DNA of 29,545 nucleotides from an uncultured Clostridium sp. (GTDB taxonomy: Bacteria > Bacillota > Clostridia > Oscillospirales > Acutalibacteraceae). Positions 17,192 through 23,448 of this stretch are shown piece by piece. The translations under genes and the position numbers were made by a program. Numbering within the stretch: position 1 is the stretch's first letter; each line of letters begins with the position of its first letter. The stretch spans positions 1 to 29,545 of the forward strand of contig CAKUYY010000013.1 in the NCBI GenBank assembly GCA_934717555.1, read 5' to 3'. Under the pieces are notes generated by a model that was given only the letters and a program-made list of their open reading frames with translations, was not told the DNA's origin and searched no databases.

Positions 17192-17803
17192 ATGTTTCAT
17201 CTTTTTCATAAATCCCCCCCTATACCCACTGGCCCCGTTGAATATCTGATTGTGGGGTTGGGCAATCCCGGCCGGCAATATGAAAATACCCGGCATAATG
17301 CTGGGTTTATGACCATGGATTACCTGGCTAACCAATGCCATGCCCAAATCAACCGTATCAAGTTTAAAGCCCTGGTTGGTGACGCCGAACTGGGGGGAAA
17401 GCGGGTCTTACTGATGAAGCCCCAGACGTTTATGAATCTCAGCGGCCAATCGGTCCAGGAGGCTATGGCTTTCTACAAAATTCCCCCGGAACGGACGATT
17501 ATAATATTTGATGATATCTCCCTTCCCCCGGGGCGTCTCCGTATCCGGAAAAAGGGCAGCGACGGGGGACATAACGGCATCAAAAATATTATTTACCTCT
17601 CCGGCAAAGATACTTTTCCCCGCATTAAAATGGGCGTAGGTGCCAAACCCCGTCCAGATTACAACTTAGCGGATTGGGTGTTATCCCAATTTACGGAACC
17701 GGAGAAAAAAGACCTTTGTTCCGCCATCGAAAAGGCGGTAGCCGCCGCAACGCTCATGGTGGAAGGAAAGACTGACGAGGCTATGAACCGGTATAATTCC
17801 TGA
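17192..17803 (+). CDS. pth: Peptidyl-tRNA hydrolase
   Basis: 203 residues from the ATG at 17192, with AAAAGGAAGG about 9 nt upstream; a TTG at 17183 in the same frame is too close to that site. It releases peptides from prematurely dropped peptidyl-tRNA. Motifs: VGLGNPGRQYENTRHNAGF, with catalytic His at residue 35, LLMKPQTFMNLSG, IIFDDISLPPGRLRIRKKGSDGGHNG with the catalytic aspartate, and GVGAKPR. Relative to E. coli Pth the N-terminus is about 15 residues longer (MFHLFHKSPPIPTGPVE). The gene precedes mfd, a common Firmicute order, but here a structured repeat element separates them. Confidence 0.96.
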   Translation: MFHLFHKSPPIPTGPVEYLIVGLGNPGRQYENTRHNAGFMTMDYLANQCHAQINRIKFKALVGDAELGGKRVLLMKPQTFMNLSGQSVQEAMAFYKIPPERTIIIFDDISLPPGRLRIRKKGSDGGHNGIKNIIYLSGKDTFPRIKMGVGAKPRPDYNLADWVLSQFTEPEKKDLCSAIEKAVAAATLMVEGKTDEAMNRYNS

Positions 17804-17940
17804 AAGAGTATAAAGACTTTTATACAAGTTCTTGTCAAGCTGTGGAAAAGTACTCCAACCAGGTGGCGCGGTGAAAGCCTGTTTTTCTTTGGTCGGATCG
17901 TCAAAAAGTCCCTTTGGCCAATTACGCAGACTGAGTGGAC

Positions 17941-18171
17941 GATGGGGAATCCCTCGCTAGGGTTCCCCACGGCCGAATAATCTGGAGGATTGTTCGACCT
18001 CCCCTCCTGAGCTTTGGGAATATCTGAGAGTGTCGCCCATTGCGATGGGCGAGGGAGGGCTCCGCCCCTCCACCCCGCCACCTTTAAAAAGGTGGACGAA
18101 ACTTTTATGTTTCATTGTGGGCGGCCTAGTCCTTTTCAGGATAGACCCGAAGTGCGACGTGCCCCTGCAGT
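17941..18171 (+). repeat. Structured dispersed intergenic element, copy 1
   Basis: This 231-nt stretch matches, in reverse orientation, 27102-27334. It is a series of hairpins: H1 17944-17968 (GGGGAA/TTCCCC plus CCCT/AGGG, loop CGCT); H2 17971-17999 (two 12-nt arms, one mismatch); a conserved CTCCCCTCCTGAGCTT block; H4 18034-18051 (7-bp arms, loop TGCG); H5 18053-18071 (loop CTCCG); H6 18078-18095 (CCACCTTT/AAAGGTGG); then ACGAAACTTTTAT, a small TCCT/AGGA hairpin and a conserved ACGTGCCCC end. Arm sequences differ from copy 2 while pairing is kept. It starts 138 nt after the pth stop and ends 114 nt before mfd. No protein is credible. It resembles a structured RNA or a modular DNA repeat; I know no family name for it. 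Confidence 0.85.
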
Positions 18172-18285
18172 AGATGGACTCGTCCGTTTTTCCCTTATCC
18201 AGGCTTTTTTACAAATAAGTCTGATCTTTATTTTTTCACCAATTACTATGACCGGCCCTGTTTGGGGCTTTCCTTAGGAGCTGCT

Positions 18286-21200
18286 ATGAAATTCCTGAAA
18301 CACGTTCTCAACCGATTGCCGGAATACCGGAGCCTCTGCGCTGCCATTGATAAAAAACAGACCCCGGCAGCTGTCACAGGGCTTTCCGGTATCCACAAAG
18401 CTCATTTGATTGCTTCCCTGTGCTCCCAAAAAGGGCGCAAGGCTTTTGTCGTCGCCTCTGACGAGGCTGAGGCCCAGCGGCTCTGCAACGACCTGCTAGC
18501 TATGGGCATGGACGCTATGATTTATCCCGCCCGCGATTTCAACTTTCGGGATACCGAAGGCCAGTCCCGAGAATATGAACATCAACGCCTCCACGTGCTG
18601 GCCCGTATTCTTCACGGGGATTACCAGGTGGTCATTTCCTGTATAGACGCCGCATTGCAGTATACCATTCCTCCAGAAGAACTGCGCCGCAAAACCATTA
18701 TCCTCCGTCAAGGGCAGGAAGCCCCTATGGCCCAGGTCAAGGAAGCCCTTTTGGCTTCCGGATACGAACGCTACGAGCAGGTGGAGGGTCCCGGACAGTT
18801 CGCCGTCCGGGGCGGTATTGTGGATTTTTTCACCCCTGATGCGCCCGCTCCTATCCGTGTGGAATATTGGGGCGAGGAAATTGACACCATGTCCTATTTC
18901 GATGTAGAGTCCCAGCGCCGGACCGATCCTGTGGAAGAAATCACTCTAGCCCCTTCCACAGAAATCCTTTTGAGTTCCCCGGAAGCCCTAGCGCAAAAAA
19001 TTGACGGGCTTTCCGCTTCTCTGCGGGGAAAATCCGCCCAGAAAGCCAGGGAAGTCCTGGAAAAGGAATCGGAAAAACTGCGCACCGGCCGCCGGCCCGG
19101 ATCACTGGATAAATTCCTTCCCCTGATCTATCCGCAACCCGCTACGCTGCTGGATTATTGCGGTACAGAAGATCTGATTTTTCAATCGGAGCCTATAAAA
19201 ATTAAAGAACGCCTGCGTTCCGTAGAGTGGCAGTGGGGGGAATACGTCAAAGAATTTTTCTCCGACGGGATTCTATGCAGGGGATTGGATACTTATTCCG
19301 GGGACGCCGCCTATTGGCAAAAACAAACCCAAGGGCGCCCTTGCATTTATCTGGACACCTTTGTCCGCGGCAGTTATGATACCCCGCTTTCTTCCCTGAT
19401 AAACTTTACCGCACGGCAGCTTTCCGTTTGGGGTGGGTCTTTCCAACTGCTGGAGGAGGACCTAGAAGCCCTGTTGGATGAAAAATCCGCCTGCGTGGTA
19501 CTGGGAGGGACCCAGCGTTCCGCCCAGTCCGTGGTGGATGAACTGAGAAAAAAAGGCATCCCGGCGGAATATGTGGAGGATCCCGAAGAGATCAAGGACG
19601 GGGTTGTGCTGGTCACTCCCGGCGCCCTCAGCGCGGGGATGGAATACCCCAGCGCCAAATTCGCCTTGATTACCCATGGCCACATCTCTTCCCTGCCCAC
19701 GAAAAAACGCCGCCGTCCCAAGAATGGACAGGAAATCTACAGCCTTGCCGAACTGGCGCCCGGGGATTATGTGGTACATTCCGCCCACGGGATCGGCGTT
19801 TTTGAAGGGATCCATAAGCTTACCATGCAGGGAGTGGTCAAGGATTATATCAAGGTACGATACGCCAAGGGGGATACCTTGTATGTCCCGGTCACCCAGC
19901 TGGACATGGTATCCAAATATATTGGCCCCAGGGAGGATTCCTCGGTGCGGCTCAACCGGCTCGGCGGTACAGACTGGCAAAAAGCCAAGACCCGTGTCCG
20001 CAAAGCGGTCAAGGATATCGCTAAGGAACTAATCCGCCTGTATGCGCAACGTATGAAAGCCGTCGGTCACGCTTTCCCGCCAGATAACGAGTGGCAGCGG
20101 GATTTTGAAGCCCATTTTGAGTACGAGGAAACCGACGACCAGATGCGCTGTATCCGGGAAATCAAGGATGACATGGAACGGGAGCAGCCCATGGACCGTT
20201 TGTTGTGCGGCGACGTAGGCTTTGGAAAGACGGAAGTGGCCTTGCGCGCCGCCTTCAAATGTGTCACCGACGGCAAACAGTGCGCGTTGCTGGTTCCCAC
20301 TACCATTCTGGCCTGGCAGCATTTCCAGACTGTGTGCCACCGGTTTGAGGGCTTCCCCATCCGTGTGGAAATCCTCTCCCGGTTCCGTACCCCCAAACAG
20401 CAGACGGAAATTCTCAGGCGCCTAAAGCGCGGGGAGATCGATATGATTATCGGAACCCACCGCTTGGTACAAAAGGATGTTTCCTTCCACGACCTGGGGC
20501 TTTGCATCATTGACGAGGAACAGCGTTTCGGCGTGGCCCAGAAAGAGCATTTTAAGGAAATGACCAAAAACGTGGATGTGCTCACCCTCAGCGCCACCCC
20601 GATCCCCCGGACGCTGAATATGGCTATGTCGGGCATCCGGGACATGTCGGTGCTGGAGGAAGCCCCCCAAGACCGGCATCCGGTGCAGACCTATGTTTTG
20701 GAACATGACCCGGTGGTGCTCTATGACGCGATCCGCCGGGAGCTGCGCCGGGGCGGGCAGGTGTACTGGCTGCACAATAAGGTGGAATCCATCGAGCGGG
20801 TCGCCGCCTCCATCCAGGCTCATATCCCGGAAGCCAATGTAGGGTTCGGCCATGGTAAAATGGCGGAAGGGGAGCTTTCCGAGATCTGGCGGAAGATGAT
20901 GGAACAGGAGATCAATGTGCTGGTGTGCACAACCATCATCGAAACCGGCGTGGACATCCCCAACGTGAACACCATCATCATTGAAAACGCCGACCACATA
21001 GGGCTCTCCCAGCTCCACCAGATCCGCGGGCGGGTGGGGCGTTCCTCCCGCCGCGCTTACGCCTATCTCACCTTTACCCGGGATAAGGTGCTGACGGAGA
21101 TCGCTCAAAAACGTCTGTCCGCTATCCGGGAATTCACTGAATTTGGTTCCGGGTTTAAAATCGCCATGCGGGACCTGGAGCTTCGGGGCGCCGGGAACCT

Positions 21201-21762
21201 GCTTGGCGGGGAACAGCACGGGCATATGGAATCTGTAGGGTATGACATGTACCTGCGCCTGCTGGGTGAGGCCGTGAGCGAGGAAAAAGGGGAAAAAGCG
21301 GCCACGTACGAGCTGGAATGCCTGGTAGATGTCCAGGTACAGGCGCATATCCCTGAAAATTATATCGAAAGCCTCAGCCAGCGGTTGGATATCTACCGCC
21401 GGATTTCCGATATCCGTACAGAGGAAGACGCTTCTGATGTAGTTGACGAACTGATCGACCGTTTCGGGGATCCTCCCGCTTCCGTCAAGGGACTGATCGA
21501 CGTTGCTCTTATTCGGAATACGGCGGCCTCTTTGGGGATCTATGAAATCAAGCAGCAAAACAACGCCCTGCTGCTGTTCCAGAAGAAGATCAATATGCAG
21601 CAGATCGCCTCCCTCACCTCCTCCATGAAAGGGCGCGTCATGGTAAACGCCGGGGCCAAACCGTATATCTCGGTAAAAATAGACGGCAATACCCCTCCAC
21701 TGGACCTCCTGCGGGAAGTGCTAAAAAACGCCCAGGGGACTTCCTCCTCACAGGAAGGATAA
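18286..21762 (+). CDS. mfd: Transcription-repair coupling factor (Mfd)
   Basis: 1158 residues from the ATG at 18286 (MKFLKHVLNRLPEY), preceded by TAGGAG; an upstream TTG at 18262 lacks a site. Mfd removes RNA polymerase stalled at lesions and recruits UvrA. In order: N-terminal UvrB-like domains (VVASDEAEAQRLCNDL, YEQVEGPGQFAVRGGIVDFF), a CarD-like RNA-polymerase interacting domain at about residues 490-550 (GDYVVHSAHGIGVFEG), a RecG-like helicase with Walker A GDVGFGKTE (642-650), DEEQRFG (about 743), TLSATPIPRT and QIRGRVGRSSRRAYAY, and the C-terminal TRCF domain (ENYIESLSQRLDIYRRI). Full length with all motifs. A foldase gene follows it, as in many Firmicutes. Confidence 0.98.
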   Translation: MKFLKHVLNRLPEYRSLCAAIDKKQTPAAVTGLSGIHKAHLIASLCSQKGRKAFVVASDEAEAQRLCNDLLAMGMDAMIYPARDFNFRDTEGQSREYEHQRLHVLARILHGDYQVVISCIDAALQYTIPPEELRRKTIILRQGQEAPMAQVKEALLASGYERYEQVEGPGQFAVRGGIVDFFTPDAPAPIRVEYWGEEIDTMSYFDVESQRRTDPVEEITLAPSTEILLSSPEALAQKIDGLSASLRGKSAQKAREVLEKESEKLRTGRRPGSLDKFLPLIYPQPATLLDYCGTEDLIFQSEPIKIKERLRSVEWQWGEYVKEFFSDGILCRGLDTYSGDAAYWQKQTQGRPCIYLDTFVRGSYDTPLSSLINFTARQLSVWGGSFQLLEEDLEALLDEKSACVVLGGTQRSAQSVVDELRKKGIPAEYVEDPEEIKDGVVLVTPGALSAGMEYPSAKFALITHGHISSLPTKKRRRPKNGQEIYSLAELAPGDYVVHSAHGIGVFEGIHKLTMQGVVKDYIKVRYAKGDTLYVPVTQLDMVSKYIGPREDSSVRLNRLGGTDWQKAKTRVRKAVKDIAKELIRLYAQRMKAVGHAFPPDNEWQRDFEAHFEYEETDDQMRCIREIKDDMEREQPMDRLLCGDVGFGKTEVALRAAFKCVTDGKQCALLVPTTILAWQHFQTVCHRFEGFPIRVEILSRFRTPKQQTEILRRLKRGEIDMIIGTHRLVQKDVSFHDLGLCIIDEEQRFGVAQKEHFKEMTKNVDVLTLSATPIPRTLNMAMSGIRDMSVLEEAPQDRHPVQTYVLEHDPVVLYDAIRRELRRGGQVYWLHNKVESIERVAASIQAHIPEANVGFGHGKMAEGELSEIWRKMMEQEINVLVCTTIIETGVDIPNVNTIIIENADHIGLSQLHQIRGRVGRSSRRAYAYLTFTRDKVLTEIAQKRLSAIREFTEFGSGFKIAMRDLELRGAGNLLGGEQHGHMESVGYDMYLRLLGEAVSEEKGEKAATYELECLVDVQVQAHIPENYIESLSQRLDIYRRISDIRTEEDASDVVDELIDRFGDPPASVKGLIDVALIRNTAASLGIYEIKQQNNALLLFQKKINMQQIASLTSSMKGRVMVNAGAKPYISVKIDGNTPPLDLLREVLKNAQGTSSSQEG

Positions 21763-21825
21763 CGGAATTTTTTCGTCTTTACTTGCCGATATTCGGGTAA
21801 AAATGTAAACATTTTCACGAATTTA

Positions 21826-21854
21826 TAGACAAATCAAAGGAAAACGTGTATAAT
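21826..21854 (+). promoter_or_regulatory. Predicted sigma-A promoter upstream of the foldase gene
   Basis: TAGACA (21826-21831), exactly 17 nt, and a perfect TATAAT (21849-21854). Transcription would start near 21861, giving a leader of about 165 nt with two hairpins before the ATG at 22028. Confidence 0.75.
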
Positions 21855-21896
21855 CTGATATGTTTATGTCGGTTCTCTTTTTGTTATAGACAGAAA

Positions 21897-21926
21897 GGCA
21901 TGGAATCCTTCCATGTCCTTTTGTTT
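21897..21926 (+). terminator. Terminator-like hairpin in the foldase leader (first)
   Basis: CATGGAA (21899-21905) pairs with TTCCATG (21909-21915), extended by GG/CC around a one-base bulge, then TCCTTTTGTTTG. It lies about 40 nt after the predicted start site. It could end transcription from mfd or attenuate the foldase transcript. Confidence 0.5.
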
Positions 21927-21939
21927 GTTATGATATGCC

Positions 21940-21973
21940 GGCCGTATCCCTCAGAAACAGGGAAGCGGCCTTT
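21940..21973 (+). terminator. Hairpin in the foldase leader (second)
   Basis: GGCCG and TCCCT pair with AGGGA and CGGCC around a small internal loop, followed by only three T. Weaker as a terminator than the first; it may be part of an alternative leader structure. Confidence 0.4.
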
Positions 21974-22027
21974 CATGTTATAGGATGAATAGCAGAAGAG
22001 AATACACAAGGGAGGATTATCAATAAC

Positions 22028-23083
22028 ATGAGAAAATTGAAATCAGCAGCAGCACTGCTGTTGGCTCTGGTTATGCTTTTGTCTACCACCGCCTGCAGCG
22101 GAGATACCACCTGGGCGGCAAAATATGGGGATACCACCCTTCCGGTAGGCGTTTATATCTACAATGTGTATAACGCGTACTACCAGGCCTACTATCAGTC
22201 GTCCGACTCTTCCACGCCGGTTCTGGAGCAGCAGATCGAGGACCAGCCTTCCAGCGACTGGATCAAGGAACAGGCCGCTGAAAGTGTAAAAGGCATTTTG
22301 TTTACACAGCAGAAATTCAAGGATATGGGCCTTAGTTTTACTGATGAGGAACTGGCCCAGCAGCAGGCCACTTTAAACTCCAACTGGGCCCAGGCCAGCA
22401 CCTTGTTGGAAAGCCTGGGAATCGCCAAGGAAAGCCTGAATATCGCTTTTGTACAGCAGCAGGCCATGTACCAGAAGATCTTTGAAGCCCTTTATGGGGA
22501 AGGCGGGGAAAAGGCGGTCAGCGATGAGGAACTGGCAAACTACTATACCGAAAATTACACCCATTATGGCTATTTCACCAAATCGCTAACTACCACCGAT
22601 GAGGATAAACAGTCCGTTAACCTGTCCGATGAGGAAATTGCGGAGATCGGCACGAAATTTGAGGAGTACGCCAACGCTATCAATGAAGGCAAAACCCCGG
22701 AGGAAGTAGCCCAGATGTATCAGGAAGATGAGGACCTGGAGAAGTCTCCTTACAAGGAAAGCACCATCATCTTGGATGATTCCTCCCTGAGCGAAGACTT
22801 GATTTCCGCTATTGAAGGTCTGGAAGCAGGAAAAGCGCAGGCTGTCAAGTCCGGCACTACCTATTATTTGATTTATAAATATGATATCAATGATTCTGTT
22901 TCCGACTTACAGGATGCAGATACCCGGGCGCAGTATCTGGCCTATATGAAAGGCGAGGAATATGATTCCGATATGGCAGCAAAAGCGGAAGCCTTTGAAG
23001 GTGTACAGATGAATGACGCCGCTGTCAATAAGTATACTCCTGAGCACGTTGAAAAAGTAATCCAAGACCAGCAGTCATCCTAA
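22028..23083 (+). CDS. PrsA/SurA-like foldase lipoprotein with degenerate parvulin domain
   Basis: 351 residues starting MRKLKSAAALLLALVMLL, a lipoprotein signal ending STTACSG with Cys23 as the lipidated residue. The mature part begins TTWAAKYGDTTLPVGVYIYN, as in SurA_N-type chaperone domains, followed by helical Gln-rich segments (ELAQQQATLNSNW, FVQQQAMYQKIF). Residues about 180-285 occupy the place of a PpiC rotamase domain and end with GLEAGKAQAVKSGTTYYLIYKYDI, the usual parvulin end, but the classical histidine-bearing start of that domain (ARHIL-like) is missing, so isomerase activity is doubtful. It probably acts as a membrane-anchored folding factor for secreted proteins. It follows mfd but has its own promoter and terminator; GGAGG lies 12 nt before the ATG. 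Confidence 0.8.
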   Translation: MRKLKSAAALLLALVMLLSTTACSGDTTWAAKYGDTTLPVGVYIYNVYNAYYQAYYQSSDSSTPVLEQQIEDQPSSDWIKEQAAESVKGILFTQQKFKDMGLSFTDEELAQQQATLNSNWAQASTLLESLGIAKESLNIAFVQQQAMYQKIFEALYGEGGEKAVSDEELANYYTENYTHYGYFTKSLTTTDEDKQSVNLSDEEIAEIGTKFEEYANAINEGKTPEEVAQMYQEDEDLEKSPYKESTIILDDSSLSEDLISAIEGLEAGKAQAVKSGTTYYLIYKYDINDSVSDLQDADTRAQYLAYMKGEEYDSDMAAKAEAFEGVQMNDAAVNKYTPEHVEKVIQDQQSS

Positions 23084-23102
23084 AAAGAAATAGAAAAAAC
23101 AT

Positions 23103-23146
23103 AGCGCCACCGGCAGTTTTTCCTTGCCGGCGGCGCTGTTTCTTTT
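23103..23146 (+). terminator. Rho-independent terminator of the foldase gene
   Basis: AGCGCC and CCGGCA pair with TGCCGG and GGCGCT (23103-23137) around a T-rich loop, followed by GTTTCTTTT. It begins 20 nt after the stop codon. Confidence 0.9.
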
Positions 23147-23153
23147 AGAATCT

Positions 23154-23199
23154 TTAGCAAAAAATAGAAAAGCCTGTGATATCTAAAAATATCACAGGC
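23154..23199 (-). terminator. Rho-independent terminator of the CAU-anticodon tRNA
   Basis: GCCTGTGATAT and its exact complement (23172-23182 and 23189-23199) form an 11-bp stem. On the minus strand TTTTCTATTTTTT follows. It begins immediately beyond the tRNA 3' end. Confidence 0.9.
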
Positions 23200-23200
23200 G

Positions 23201-23277
23201 TGGTGGGCCATCAGGGACTCGAACCCCGGACCAACCGGTTATGAGCCGGTAGCTCTAACCAACTGAGCTAATGGCCC
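23201..23277 (-). tRNA. tRNA with CAU anticodon (elongator Met or lysidine-modified Ile2)
   Basis: 77 nt including an encoded CCA. On the minus strand the acceptor stem GGGCCAT/ATGGCCC is perfect, the D arm reads TAGCTCAGTTGGTTAGAGC, the anticodon arm ACCGG-CTCATAA-CCGGT has anticodon CAT, and the T arm contains GGTTCGAGTCC. The paired G1-C72 and the lack of three G-C pairs next to the anticodon loop exclude the initiator. Its TTAGCTCAGTTGGTTAGAGC and GGCTCATAACC resemble Bacillus tRNA-Ile2 as well as clostridial elongator Met, so the amino acid is unsettled. Confidence 0.93.
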
Positions 23278-23299
23278 TCATTCACAAATGAGCTTTATT

Positions 23300-23328
23300 A
23301 TTATAGCACAACTTGGGTAAGGATGCAA
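23300..23328 (-). promoter_or_regulatory. Predicted promoter of the CAU tRNA
   Basis: On the minus strand TTGCAT (23328-23323), exactly 17 nt, then a perfect TATAAT (23305-23300) preceded by TGC, an extended -10-like feature. It starts about 22 nt before the tRNA 5' end. Confidence 0.75.
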
Positions 23329-23393
23329 TGGCCAAATTCTCTCCTTTTCTAAGTTTTTTAACCATCAGATAAGATACAGCATAATAGCATACG

Positions 23394-23433
23394 AAAAGCC
23401 GGGAAAACCTGTTGGGTGATTCCCGGCTTTTCT
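23394..23433 (-). terminator. Terminator of the calcium ATPase gene
   Basis: AAAAGCCGGGAA (23394-23405) and its exact complement (23420-23431) form a 12-bp stem with a 14-nt loop. T-runs flank both sides, so it can also work on the + strand. The ATPase stop is about 16 nt away. Confidence 0.85.
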
Positions 23434-23448
23434 TTCTATTTGATCCCC

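Noticed and set aside
20422..21558. 378-codon minus-strand open frame inside mfd
   Set aside because: It lies fully within the helicase and TRCF regions of mfd, whose motifs are intact, and the peptide resembles nothing.
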